Of a stretch of 64,000 bases of DNA, positions 14,523-26,740 are shown piece by piece (the stretch's first letter is position 1; every line of letters starts with the position of its first letter). Origin of the DNA: Glandiceps talaboti (taxonomy: Eukaryota > Hemichordata > Enteropneusta > Spengelidae); NCBI RefSeq assembly GCF_964340395.1, contig NC_135554.1:12988251-13052250 (forward strand). The letters run 5' to 3'. The notes under the pieces were generated by a model, which was not told the DNA's origin, made no database searches, and worked only from the letters and a program-made list of their open reading frames with translations. The position numbers and the translations under genes were made by a program.

Positions 14523-14652
14523 TATGTATGTATGTATGTATGTATGTATGTATGTATGTATGTATGTATGTATGCATGCATGTATGCATGTATGTATGTA
14601 TGTATGTACGTATGTATGTATGTATGTATGTATGTATGTATCCATGTATGCA
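14523..14652. repeat. (TATG)n microsatellite
   Basis: Tetranucleotide tract directly beyond the hammerhead cassette. Confidence 0.95.
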
Positions 14653-15330
14653 TGCTGCAGAGCCAATCATGAACAAGCTAATTTCATCTGCCCCACATAC
14701 ACACTTGGTCGACAGTACGAAATAAATAGAACAGTATAACTTCCATAAATAGTAGACTGAGGGACAGGTTTGTTGAGAATAAAATAGATCACGTTGTCAC
14801 ACCATTTTACACAAACTCTCCTGACCAGAAATTTTTGCTTGGCCTTAGCTTTGAAGTACCATTAGCAAGGTGAAAATGAAAAATTAATATGCCAGTTCAC
14901 ATAGCTAAGGTTTTTCATCTCCAAACTTGGATTTGTTATTATAGCTGACACCCTCAATTCCGTTCTCTTTAAAGTAGCTCGCCCATCATGGGCACTTTGT
15001 TATGTTTGATGGCTGTGCCAAATCTTGTGGTATTTGAAGTGTAGTAAATAAAACTTCAAAAATTCAAAACTTTATCTGATTCAATAACCTGTTCAGGACA
15101 TGTGCGCTTTGTTATGGCTGCTGTATGCACAAAATTATATGGAAATTGAAGTGTACATTCGTAAGTACATCTAAATGACTGAAAACCATTAATTATGCAA
15201 TTTACTCATTGCATTTAAAAGCTACATCAACAACAATTAAAAACCATGCGCTGTTAAATCATTAAGTTCTAGCCTTGGATCTAAAATGCACATTTACCAA
15301 ATTTCGTTTTAATTGAAAACAAAACACTGA
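14653..15330. other. diverged tandem repeat-like region
   Basis: Two related stretches of about 55 bp (GGGCACTTTGTTATG... near 14990 and GTGCGCTTTGTTATGGCTG near 15103) lie about 115 bp apart, and ACCATTAATTATGCAA near 15186 matches a motif of the foldback element at 48550-49526. Probably a related repeat family. Confidence 0.4.
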
Positions 15331-15418
15331 GAGACAGACAGACAGACGGGCATACAGACAGACAGACAGGCAGGCAGGCAAACAGACAGACCAAGTACGT
15401 ACACACAAACACATGCAT

Positions 15419-15451
<33 letters not shown>
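15331..15451. repeat. (CAGA)n then (CA)n microsatellite
   Basis: Compound tract inside an interspersed repeat whose downstream side reads CATTCCCTTACTGAAAGT. A related tail is at about 15960-16025. Confidence 0.85.
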
Positions 15452-15889
15452 ACTAAAAGAACATTCCCTTACTGAAAGTCAGCTCGAATTGCTAGTTTGC
15501 TTTCTATTTTTCTATGTTTATTTTCTTTGCAAGTTGAATGTATCGTATTGTGTTGTATATTGCATTGTAATGCATTGTATTGTATTAATATTCCTCCTTC
15601 AATATAGGAGCATCCTATTGAGGTGAGGTAAATGTTACATAATTAAAAATCGAAAAAGAATAATATAATTTAGAAATCCCGAGAGAATGCATAAATTGAT
15701 GGAAAGCATCATTAACAAGGAACTATCGACAGCACAGTGGAGGTATTGACAAAAAGATGATGACAACAAAGCTTACATAATATAATAACTCTAGTTTTCA
15801 GTGTAAAATATATGCTTGCACAAAATGGTTTTGGAAATCAGGTCATTTAACTAGTTGTTACATGGATCATGTCCAGACTCAAACCAGTT

Positions 15890-16025
15890 CTTCTTCTTAT
15901 AAGAAAGATGCATGTGTACCACATTTCGTTTGATTTGAGCTAGTCAATTTTGATGAAACGATGACACAGACAAACAGGCAGGCAAGCAGACAGACACACA
16001 TCACCTTCCCTTACTGACGGTAAAT
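15890..16025. repeat. interspersed repeat fragment with CAGACA tail
   Basis: Shares ATTTCGTTT..., the (CAGA)-rich segment and CCTTCCCTTACTGACGGTAAA-like end (CCTTCCCTTACTGACGG) with 15280-15480, so both look like copies of one short family. Confidence 0.5.
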
Positions 16026-17007
16026 ACAATAATTGCACAGCGTCCATCAATATAGTATGGTTATAAGCTAAAAAGAAGGTGTAAGCAAGGACAGAGGAAG
16101 TGGTTCTGAGAATCCGAAAGCCTTTACTACCTTTTACTCTTTTGCCTGCTCTTTTTACTACCTGTTATTCTTCAAGCCCCGCTTAACTCAAAGTTGAATC
16201 ACCTTTTTAGACCATGATGTGTACTCTAATTTGTACAAAATCGACCATTTCATGAACTGGGCAAAACTACCAGAGCATTTCATGAACTGGAGAGTTTTAC
16301 TGATGTGGTGTAACATATGTATCATCGTAAGGAGTAACGCGAGTGTTTCTTAATATATGTGTAAACTAATTATATGTCATAAAAAGCGCATAGCCATAAC
16401 CTATGTCTATGAATGATAAATCGATCAGTTAGATGTTATCATACGCAATTGTGAAAATTAGATGAGGTTTCCATATTCTATTTGTAATCTACTTAATTCA
16501 TAATGGGGTAAATCTTCTTTATGGCGACATCGCAGCAACAATCAATCGTCATCACTTTATCCACCTGGACATTTAACTTGGAGATGCTACATTTTCATCA
16601 TTAAAAGTTAACATCAAACCATTATAGGTACATGTATATTTTACGAATCAGTGTATTTAATTTGAAGACTACTCTGGTAAGACATAGATTAATGTATGTG
16701 CTTTGCAAAATCCGTCTGGTTGTCTTTAGAAAACTTATTAACTTCCTCTGCATTATATTATGAGTACCTTAGACTATCTGACACGTAATTTCCGTTGACA
16801 TATTTGCTATGAAAACATACTCAATGTATGAACAGGGTAGCTTTATCGGTCTGGTCACATTATTCAGTCGTTAAGTACTTTTTGTGTAATAATGCATCTA
16901 CTTGCGTATACGTGCTTGCATGTGTGTACTGCGTGTGTACGACTACCTGCGTCCGCACGTGCGACTGCGTGTACGTGCGAATATGTTTACGCTCATTTTG
17001 TGTGTGA
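16026..17007. other. unassigned non-coding DNA
   Basis: Contains a 17-bp direct repeat (CATTTCATGAACTGG near 16247 and 16277). Otherwise nothing recognised. Confidence 0.45.
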
Positions 17008-17077
17008 CTCTCTCTCTCTCTCTCCCCCCTCTCCCCCCCTCTCTCTCTGTCTCTCTCTGTCTCTCTCTCTCTCTCTG

Positions 17078-17154
<77 letters not shown>

Positions 17155-17192
17155 CTCTCTCTGCCTGTGTGTGTATGTGTGTACCTGTGTGT
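17008..17192. repeat. (TC)n microsatellite
   Basis: TC tract with CCCC and TGTC interruptions, followed by TG-rich sequence. Confidence 0.95.
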
Positions 17193-17442
17193 TCATATGT
17201 CCAATAATTATATTTCTTTGCCCCTGGCAATCGATCAATGTGGCCTGGTTTGTTAGTGAATGTGTATGCGCTAGGACTGCTGTTTGCAAAACTACCATCA
17301 AGGTAAACTCACTTATTTTCATAGGAAAGGGTCATAATTGATTCTAGCGATCAACAGGGATTAATGTATTCTTTTAATTGCCTGTCATGGGGGCCGGTAA
17401 ACACCATCTCTGTGGGACAAGTAATCCATTATTCATTAAACA

Positions 17443-17727
17443 AAGGGTTGCTACAGGGTATTTTTCCAACATAGCTGTTACATGTATGTACGCAACTGTG
17501 TGCTAGGTAAGCAGTACACAGCTACAGTAATGGGGTGTGCAAAACAGTTGTGGCACAGAGGCGGTATTCCACATCCATGCAACAGGCATATTTTTGGAAA
17601 ACTATACCCTGTAACGGGGCTGTGAGGCACACAGTACAGCTGGTACATAGCTGTGCTCTTCTTCCTAGCACTAGGATGTGACCACATCCTGTGCACATTC
17701 TACTGCTAGGATGTACAAGGTTCCCTG
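17443..17727 (-). repeat. interspersed repeat, inverted member
   Basis: The reverse complement matches 23727-23959 through blocks such as CTAGTGCTAGGAAGAAGA, CCGCCTCTGTGCCACAACTG, GTAGCTGTGTA and ACCCTGTAGCAACCCTTT. It has no conserved frame. The sequence is rich in GTGCACA-like and CTGTG words. Confidence 0.7.
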
Positions 17728-17770
17728 TGATAAATATGTGTCTATCTGTCAGTTTGTTTGCCATATATAC

Positions 17771-18140
<370 letters not shown>

Positions 18141-18860
18141 GGCTGGCATGGATACCCTGTATTTCGAAAGTATTGCGAGGCAAATATAATATTAATCGCA
18201 TAGTACTTTTAATCATAATCTGATTAAGATACATGTTAGTGTCACAGCTCGTATGGATCAGAAAATGTGTTATCAGTTCACGTTATGAGACGAACCTTCG
18301 AGACAAATTAATTAATTAAAAAAGTCAAGGTAAACTCATGACAATTAATATTAACGGTACTTACATCCCCACAATAGCCAATAAAATGACGGAACAGGAT
18401 TAAATAGTAAATGTCACAATGTAGAAAGTCTCAATGCTCATCATGGGTAATATTGCTTACGGGCAACATTGTTTGATTATATCCCATCATACTAGCTTTG
18501 AGATTCTGAAATTGAATCTATCAAAGGTATAGGCTTTCATCTTGTTATCCTCATATAAAGTCGCATTAGCAAGTGTCAGCTAGACATTTCGTGGATGGCA
18601 GTAATATGATGAAAAATGATACAACGTTAACCTTTGAATGTCAAAATTTCGTTTGTACTTTAAACAATGGGTAAATTACGTACGAAAAGTCGACGTGCGC
18701 ATAGATGTGTTTTGTGTGTAACGTGTTCTGGTTGGCTAGTTAGCTGTATGATTAGTATGTCTTGTGATCAGTTAGTCGATCGAGTAAACTATCTGTACAC
18801 GTTGTGTACAGCCATATATGTTTATAACTCAAACATGATAAACCACGTACATCAGAATCT
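18141..18860. repeat. segmental repeat, copy A
   Basis: Diverged copy of a segment also found at 20430-21345 and 22870-23760. Shared blocks include TGACGGAACAGG, CTTTCATCTTGTTATCCTCA and AGACATTTCGTGGATGGCAG. It follows a TGTC/TC microsatellite. Frames are not conserved between copies, so it is non-coding. Confidence 0.75.
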
Positions 18861-18954
18861 GGCGATTGAGAATTTTCACTAGTAGTATGGATATTATCAT
18901 GTGAAAGTGCGTGAATGTGTGCGCTTGCGAGAAAGAATAAGTGTTGGTTTTTAT

Positions 18955-19127
18955 TCAGTCAGTCAGTCAGTCAGTCAGTTAGCTAGTTAGTTTGTCTGTT
19001 AGTTAGTTAGTCAGTCAGTCAGTCAGTCAGTCAGCCAGTCAGTTAGTTAGTTAGTTAGTTAGTTAGTTACATAGTTTGTCAGTAAGTTAGTCAGTCAGTC
19101 AGTCAGTCAGTCAGTCAGTCAGTCATT

Positions 19128-19159
<32 letters not shown>

Positions 19160-19214
19160 TTGTTTGTCAGTTACTTAGTTAGCTAGTAATTAGTTAGTTA
19201 GTTACTTAGTTAGC

Positions 19215-19266
<52 letters not shown>

Positions 19267-19320
19267 CAATCAGTCAGTCAGTCAGTCAGTCAGTCAGTCA
19301 GTCGGTCAATTAGCCAGGCA
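18955..19320. repeat. (CAGT)n/(TAGT)n compound microsatellite
   Basis: Alternating blocks of CAGT, TTAG and TGTC over about 365 bp. Confidence 0.95.
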
Positions 19321-19439
19321 TGTCGTAAACCAGCCAGTCGATCACAGAGTTGTGTCCTTAGTCATACAGTAATTGAAGATGTCAACAAGCAATCGAGTGA
19401 GCGAGCCAGTCGTGAGTGAGTAAAATGTTTGTCGTCGGT

Positions 19440-19485
19440 CTCCGAGTATTGGAGTGGTTAAGCCCGTGCTTGCTAAAAGATGAGT
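19440..19485 (+). pseudogene. tRNA-like fragment between direct repeats
   Basis: CCGAGTATTGGAGTGGTTAA followed by GCCCGTGCTTGCTAAAAGAT resembles the D-arm and anticodon arm of a tRNA-Ser. No B box or T-arm follows. Near-identical 15-bp direct repeats (AATCGAGTGAGCGAG and AAGCGAGTGAGCGAG) lie at 19390-19404 and 19490-19504, as if it were a small retro-insertion. Weak evidence. Confidence 0.2.
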
Positions 19486-19504
19486 AGGCAAGCGAGTGAG
19501 CGAG

Positions 19505-20291
19505 TTGTTGTATGTTGTTTATTTGCTCCTCATAAAAAAGAAAAGAAGTTACATCAACACTTGTCAATTTCAAAGGCTACACACCAAAGAGGAAAACATA
19601 TATATAGATATGTTATGAGTGCTGAAACTAGTTGTCAAGGCACTTCATTGCACGAAGTAAATAACAATATATAGAAGCGTTTCATAATCAAATCACTGTT
19701 CCTATTTTGAGTACATAGTCGATAGAAAAAGATATCCCCTAAACTCCAGGCTATGAAATCAAACTCGATGAAATTTAAGGAAGTCACAGATTTATTTACA
19801 TGGAGTTCAATGAAAAGTGTTACAGAATGATTATCTCAGAATATGGATGCATGGCGACATGGTGTCGTTCAAAGAGATTAGAAAGACGTCAGCAATTATT
19901 ATACGGCAATCTTGATATATTTATTTAGCATCTAACTTAGAATGCCCCAATGTGGCTAGGATGTCATGATTTTTTTGAAACCATTTATCCGTGTTTGGAG
20001 AGCTACGTAGGTTTATATTTAAAGTAAAATGGCGATAATTGTTTGTTTATACAACAGAGAAAAGGGGGACGCGTAGTTTCTTCGTGAAAGACTGTCTTGT
20101 CTAATTGATCACATCCTTTCTCGTAGAGATATTATTTTACATTAGTTTTCAAATGACCTTAGGAGACTGTAGCCATGTGCATGGAGTTAATAAAAACACA
20201 TTTTAAATTCGTATTGGTATCCACATTATATCAGGAATACATCATAAACATTTCTTTACTGACGACAATTTGAATCGAAAAGTCGTTAAAA
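19505..20291. other. unassigned non-coding DNA
   Basis: No recognisable feature before the microsatellite of copy B. Confidence 0.45.
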
Positions 20292-20350
<59 letters not shown>

Positions 20351-20411
20351 GTGTCTGTCTGTGTGTATGTAAGTATGTATGTATGTATGTATGTATGTAT
20401 GTATGTATTTA
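20292..20411. repeat. (TGTC)n-(TATG)n microsatellite
   Basis: Precedes segmental copy B. Confidence 0.95.
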
Positions 20412-20429
20412 TGCCTGCCTGCCTCTGTC

Positions 20430-21345
20430 TCTCACATTCGTTTTTGACTGAACAATGAATGCATAAATAGCTAGCAATTATACCATCCAAATGGATATCT
20501 TGTTTTTCTAAAATTTTAGAAGTGAACTATTTTAATTGCTTTGTACTATTAATCATTATGTGACTATACGATAGCAGTTTATGTCACAGTCTGTAAAGAA
20601 CAATTTGGCATTAATTCAATAATGAGTCGAATTCTAATTAATTGGATGTAAATGTCACTGTACAAATTAAATGTTAACGATATTCACTTTCAGACAGTGA
20701 CCAGTATATAGTGACGGAACAGGCTTAAATAATTAATATTACATTTTCTTGAAATGAAAAGGACATGCGTTCGCAATGAAGATCTAGAGTATGTCAATGC
20801 TAATGGTTATAGCGTTTACGGGCTATACATTGTTTGAGTATCCCATGATCATTCTAGCTCTGAGATTCTAAAATTGAATCCATCAAGGTTAAGGCTTTCA
20901 TCTTGTTATCCTCACATAAAGTCGTATTATCAAGTGTCAGCTAGACATTTCGTGGATGGCAGTAATCTGTGCAATCATGATGTGACATGTTTTTACAACG
21001 TTAACCTTTGCATGATAACATGTCGTTTGTACTTTAAGACAGTGGGTGAATCATGGAACGAAATTTATGAACACGTTAGTTTGTTTGTGAGTAAGGATTT
21101 CTGGTTGGTCAGCTGTAATTAGTTAACATTTGTGATATGATAGAGACGAACGAGTAATCGATCTGCATAAAGCTAGACCATACATGATTATTGAAGTCCT
21201 CGTTCACTACAGTACAGTCATGGTTGAATTATAGGCAAGCCACTAAAATCCGTTTTCACCAGGCCTAGGAAGACTCCATGTTAGCGCATGGCTGAGTATA
21301 ATACACGGGGAACCTTTTACAGCCTTAGCACTAGGATGTACTTAC
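20430..21345. repeat. segmental repeat, copy B
   Basis: Copy about 2360 bp downstream of copy A, measured at the CTTTCATCTTGTTATCC block. It follows a TGTC/TATG microsatellite and starts with GACTGAACAATGAATGCA. It ends near GCCTTAGCACTAGGATGT, which is also the start of the repeat at 23727. Confidence 0.78.
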
Positions 21346-21712
21346 TGGCTTAGAAATGACAGGTTAAACCATACGATTCTTTGTATGTTGTTAATCTTCT
21401 TCCCTTTCTGTGGAGTCTCCGTAAATATTAATTTCTTCTTATATAGCCGCTGTTTTTTCCAGAGATTGTAACAGTTACAGAGTATTCCGAGAAATCTTAG
21501 TTTGCAATTGTCAATCTTAAGCGCCAATTAATATCCCTGCCATGCCACTTAGAGATAGGTCCGGGATCTACTAAAGGATAAACCCTGACCATTTTGGGTT
21601 TTCATATTATGAGTTGTAAATTCACGTGTATGCAAAGCTACGGGAGGGGGGGGGGGTACGTTTTCAAATTTCTGTAGCGTTATATTAGTGTTGATTGACA
21701 CCATGTCGTGCG

Positions 21713-22009
21713 ATGTCTACACTTCGTAGCGAATTAATCAAATACCTGGTGTTTGGCAAGGCAGGAGTATTCGTTCTACCGATGATAGTGATTGTGCTGT
21801 TTGTATACGACAATTGTATATTCGATTTCTGTGAGAGGAAAGCTATTCAAGCACAGGTTTCGATGTTGAAGGGAGAGATCTCTTTCACACCTTCTTTCTA
21901 CCGAAACTTAACGATCTACTTAAATGGTACTCACGTATTCCCGTTAAACGCCAATAGTCACCCGATTCTGTTTATGTACCTGTATAGATGTTCACCCACC
22001 TTCAGAAAC
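21713..22009 (+). CDS. hypothetical membrane-protein exon
   Basis: An ATG-started frame of 99 codons ends at a good donor (AAAC|GTAAGG) in phase 0; without splicing it would stop at 22030. The product has a short polar N-terminus, one strong hydrophobic segment (GVFVLPMIVIVLFVY, residues 19-33), then a Cys/Lys-rich stretch and two N-glycosylation sequons (NLT, NGT). That order fits a type II membrane protein or the first exon of one. I recognise no family and no downstream exon. It sits between segmental copies B and C. Confidence 0.3.
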
Positions 22010-22030
22010 GTAAGGATCTTTATTCAATAA

Positions 22031-22367
22031 TAACATAAAGTAATACATTATACAGAATATAGAGATCTTTAACGTCGATGGTAGATACACACCTATACTA
22101 TATACAATCAAGAGAGTGACTGACTATTAGAGTTTAAAAAGGAATACGAAGCCATCGAATTTAAAAAGGCCTAGTACCAGATAGTAAAATATTTACATGT
22201 AACATTATTACCATTTGAAGAATCACTATACTACATGTATGTAATCATGACTAGTCATATTATGCTATACGTCAAACATATAAGGAAATCCATTTTATCC
22301 ACTGTCGTATAACAGACGTACATTGATCATCATTCATCGAGACCAGGTAGTAGTGCTACTTATATAT
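22031..22367. other. unassigned non-coding DNA
   Basis: Follows the candidate exon donor at 22010. No second exon is evident. Confidence 0.4.
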
Positions 22368-22369
22368 GT

Positions 22370-22416
<47 letters not shown>

Positions 22417-22419
22417 TTC
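22368..22419. repeat. (TTTA)n microsatellite
   Basis: About 13 tandem TTTA units. Confidence 0.95.
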
Positions 22420-22626
22420 AAAAAAATAGCATATAGGGTCTAAACATACATAAATCCTGCCGCCTCTCATCCTTTGGTTCTCTATATCGGTCTATCTTTA
22501 AATCTATCCAGCTTTCTGTTTGTTTCTGCTGGGTTTTTTTCTGTGCATATTTCGATGTCTCTATGCCTCACTGTACTCTTTCTGTACTGTCACACACGCA
22601 TAAAAACACAAACTCTCTCCTCTCTG

Positions 22627-22654
22627 TCTTTGTCTGTCCGTTCGTCCGTCCGTA

Positions 22655-22687
<33 letters not shown>

Positions 22688-22857
22688 GTATGTATGTATG
22701 TATGTATGCATGCATGTATGTATGTATGTATGTATGTATGTATGTATGTATGTATGTATGTATGTTTGCATTATGTAGGTAGGTACTGTGTATGTATGTA
22801 TGTATGTATGTATGTCTCAGTATATATGTGTCTGTCAGTCTGTCTGTCTGTCTGTCT
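22627..22857. repeat. (TGTC)n-(TATG)n compound microsatellite
   Basis: Precedes segmental copy C, in the same position as the tracts before copies A and B. Confidence 0.95.
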
Positions 22858-22869
22858 TTGTCTCTCTCA

Positions 22870-23760
22870 CCCTTTGTCGACTGAACGATGAATGCAGAAA
22901 TAACTAGCAATTATACCGTCCAAATGGGTTATCTTGTATTTCGAAACTATAATTATAAGTGAACCTATTTAATTGCATTGTACTATTAATCATTAAGTGT
23001 CTACGATTCAGAAACAAAATACCATTAATTCATCAATACTGAGATGAATTCCAATGAATTAATCAATTAATTGAATGAATGTAAATGTCACTGTAAAAAA
23101 TAATTAATTGTAAATGTTAACGATATTCAAGCATGACCAATATATAATGACGGAACAGGCTTCAAAAGTAAATATTACGTTTTCGTGTGCTTGAAAGGAA
23201 ATGCATTCGCAATGATGCTCTTGAGTGTGTCAAAGCTTATGGTAACAGTGTTTATGGGCAATGTATTGTTTGATTATCCCATGATCGTACTAGCTTTGAG
23301 ATTCTAAAACTGAATCCATTAAAGGTAAGGCTTTCATCTTGTTATCCTCATCTGAAGTCCTATTATCAAGTGTCAGTTAGACATTTTGTAGATGGCAGTA
23401 ATATGTGCAATCATGATGATGTAACATATTTTCTATGTATAATGTTAACCTTTGCATGGCAAAAGTCGTTAAGTACTTAAGACAGTGGATGAATCATGAA
23501 AGCAATACTTAGTGTGTTTGTGAGTAAGGTGTTTAGGTTGGCCAGTTAGTTATGATTTATGAAATGAAAGAGACGAACGAGTGATCGATCTGTACACAGC
23601 AAAGCCATATATATGATTATAATTCAAACAAGACTCGAGGGCTTCAATAAGCGAGCCATTAAAAATTGTTTGTCACCGGGCTAGGCCTAGGAAGGCCCCG
23701 AGATTGCGCATGGTTGAGTGTAATAGGGAACATGTACACCTTAGCACTAGGATGTGCACA
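22870..23760. repeat. segmental repeat, copy C
   Basis: Copy about 2437 bp downstream of copy B and closer to B than to A. It shares the GACTGAACGATGAATGCA start after a TGTC/TATG microsatellite and the CACTAGGATGT end. Confidence 0.78.
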
Positions 23761-23959
23761 TGCTAATGCTAGGAAGAAGAAGCCCTGGTACATGGTTGTG
23801 AAAAATATGCCTTTTGCTTGGATGTGGAAAACCACCTCTGTGCCACGACTGGTTTGCACATCCCAGTACCATAGCTGTGTAAATGCACAACATGCACACA
23901 GCTGTGCACATCCACGTAACAGTTATCATGGTGAAATAATACCCTGCAGCAACCCTTTT
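23727..23959 (+). repeat. interspersed repeat, direct member
   Basis: Inverted partner of 17443-17727, lying at the end of segmental copy C. An open frame of 171 codons crosses it, but the partner copy does not keep that frame, so I do not call a gene. Confidence 0.7.
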
Positions 23960-26177
23960 GTTCATATCCGACTAGCATTGCTTACACACGGTTGTGGGAG
24001 ATACCGCTGTTACAGCAATGTTGACATAGCTGGTGCATGGTTATATGGTAAATACCTACGTTACGGCTATGCTCACATGCTGGTGCATGGCTGTGGGAAA
24101 AAGATTGTGTACGTGGATATTATAAAAACCTATGCAGCATTGCTATTTTTAGCATCGATGTTATCAGTCGATAAAAAGTAGTCACTTGGTCGATTGATAA
24201 AATACGTTGGCTATAAGACAATGTCTCAATACGTCATATCGAAGGAAAAGGAGTGCAATTACGGAGTTCATAGTTATCAATTTTAGGAATGCACATGACA
24301 GAAAGAGTGTATAATATTAGTACCCTAAGCTAGTACAAGTCGCTGTCTTAAGAGCTATCACTATGAAACCGTTTTTATATTGAAATCAGACGCACGTACA
24401 CTTATAGACTTAAGTTATACTTGACGATTTAATCAACATACACCTTTCCATCCTACTTCATTTCTAAGATTTTATACCAATACATTTAAGACGTTAGCCT
24501 TATTTAGTTTGTATACAATGTCTGAACCAGGGAAATGTAGTGGGTTTTTTGATGATTCAACACATTGCCGCTATTGGAGCTATTGCAAACGTTTAGTCTG
24601 CGTTTTTTATAGAATCAGGCAAACGTAAGATACAAGACACACAACAATTTACGTAATCTGCGTCATAGCTCTGACGAAACAATGACGTAAATCATCATAA
24701 TTTAGCTTTATTGCAATTAATAGCTGATGCTGATTACGTCACTATAAACTGCAGTGAAAAGAAGCTAACGCGTGTGATAGCTTTGATTTCTGTCAACGAG
24801 TTTTGAAGTGTAATAAAAGGTTGGCATACTGCTGAAATGAATCCTAGTGAGGCATGGCATTTGGATCATTTTGATATCAAAGAAAACATACATAGGAGGC
24901 CAAATATAGTTTCCTTCTCTAATGACAATAGCTGACGTCAAAGTGAAGATATCATTTTCCGATTTCCGGTAGCTGAGTATTATGATTTTATCATTACTTA
25001 CCTTGAAAGTTGACTCTTGATTTTAAAAGCATCGCGGCGATGTAAAAGGCTTGATGCTCGTAAAACGCAGTTTTTGAGTATCGTATTCTGACAGAACCTA
25101 TGCGAAAAAGGAATTGTGGTTTCTTTAAAACACTTTACAAGTCACCTGCTTCAAATCAGTTGAACCATCGTCGGAGTTAAGGTAGCTTGCCATCTCTTCA
25201 CCATTCGAGCTTTTTTATGATGCAGTCGTTTTACGTTATATTTGAGTGTGTGTATATAGTAACATTACTTTCATCATCAAAAATATCAAGAAGCTAAGGA
25301 CACAGATCTAAAGACAACCTAAGTTCGAATTAAAGACACGTCAATTTGTAGCGAGGTTAGGTCGATGATATTATATCACGTGGTACTGGAAGAAACGCCA
25401 GTGTATGTCAGTATACATTAACAATATTACGTATGCTGCTCAAGTATTAAAATGCGATTCACACCCATTACATGTTTTCCCTCAAATCGTTCAAGTAACT
25501 ATTTCTAAACAGGGAATCCCACCACTCGTGAAATAATACTTAATAATAAAATTTTACCACTATTTACATTGACTAGATTTCCTACAACCACAATTAGAAC
25601 CTATAAGTTATTACCTTTTCGAAGTGCCGAAATTTAGTTTACTTCTACTTATACTTATAACTGACATAGCAACGCCCATATAACATTGGGCAAAAAAACA
25701 TGTTTTGTTTTCTGATAACATGACTTCAAAAAGTAGGGTAGTTTTATTTTTTTTCCATATTGTTTTTGATGGGAAATTGCTTCGAACCCAAGACAAGATA
25801 CTCTTTGGTCACGAAGTAGTATAATTGTTACTGCTCCGAAAGCCCACCGGCCCAAGTCGCACATTTACATTCTTATGTCACAATAGTTCTGTGATAGATT
25901 GATGAAGTGTAAAAGAAGCAATTGATTGAAGACAATTATACGCGGTGAACTAGACGAACACAATATGCAGACTGTGGTGTATGAATTCAGCTTGCATTTT
26001 TGAAAGACTGGATCTCTCTTGAATGAGTTTACTAAATAAAATTGATCAAAGATACTTTGGCCAGAAAATACACACGGAAATAGAAGTAAATTGTCACCAT
26101 TTTTACTATCTTAATTTTTTTCAATGTTAAACTATGGTTGGTCAGGTTACCTGAAACACAAGCTTTTTGTATTTGGC

Positions 26178-26178
<1 letters not shown>
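23960..26178. other. unassigned non-coding DNA
   Basis: The first 150 bp continues CTGTGG/GCATGG-rich sequence like the adjoining repeat; the rest shows nothing recognisable. Confidence 0.45.

Positions 26179-26269
<91 letters not shown>
26179..26269. repeat. (TA)n microsatellite, left flank of the composite element
   Basis: About 90 bp of pure TA directly outside the left Penelope arm. It mirrors the (TA)n outside the right arm, so the element seems to lie inside a former TA tract. Confidence 0.9.
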
Positions 26270-26272
<3 letters not shown>

Positions 26273-26328
26273 GACTGGATGTAGATAAAACCACATAAAA
26301 GTGCTCAATACGGGTAGTAGAGCGAATT

Positions 26329-26740
26329 ATATACAGGTTTTGAAAATTTGAACCAAATTATATGCTATAGACCCTACAGAACTGTTTCGTGAGGTGCGTA
26401 GTCCTCACTCATCAGGGGCAGAATGGAATATAGTATCTGCGTTTCCTTACCGTTAAATTCTATAATTCTAATGTTCCTAACAGGGAATATCTACCTAGTA
26501 ACATAGCGTATTAGCATAGTTAATTGTTCTGCAATAATGATTTATGTCTATGCCTACACGACGACACAAGTTCATTTCGTTTATTTAGAGTACAACGATG
26601 AGGTTGACAAATTATAATATACTTTTCAGTTATGCAGAGATTACATCTCTGACTGGAGCTGTTGTACGGTCGCGCGCGTGCGATAATTTTCCATGTGATG
26701 TCGTAATCAATTTCTTTATCCTTAAGAAATCATACATACT
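26329..26740 (-). repeat. left arm of the inverted Penelope-like pair
   Basis: Reverse complement of the right arm with few differences. It covers the same end of the GIY-YIG frame (starting within the KDKEIDYDITWK stretch) and the 3' region. A further 59 bp of non-coding sequence (26270-26328) follows at its outer end before (TA)n and is not present at the right side, so this side keeps the more complete 3' end. Confidence 0.85.
26365..26433 (-). ncRNA. hammerhead ribozyme in the left Penelope arm
   Basis: Inverted counterpart of the motif in the right arm, with CTGATGA, GAAA and the stem sequences preserved on the minus strand. With the other copy it gives two convergent self-cleaving candidates about 3.3 kb apart. 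Confidence 0.78.

Noticed and set aside
20874-21122. 82-codon frame in segmental copy B
   Set aside because: The corresponding sequence in copies A and C carries stops and frameshifts.
23666-24181. 171-codon + strand open frame
   Set aside because: It crosses an interspersed repeat whose inverted copy does not keep the frame.
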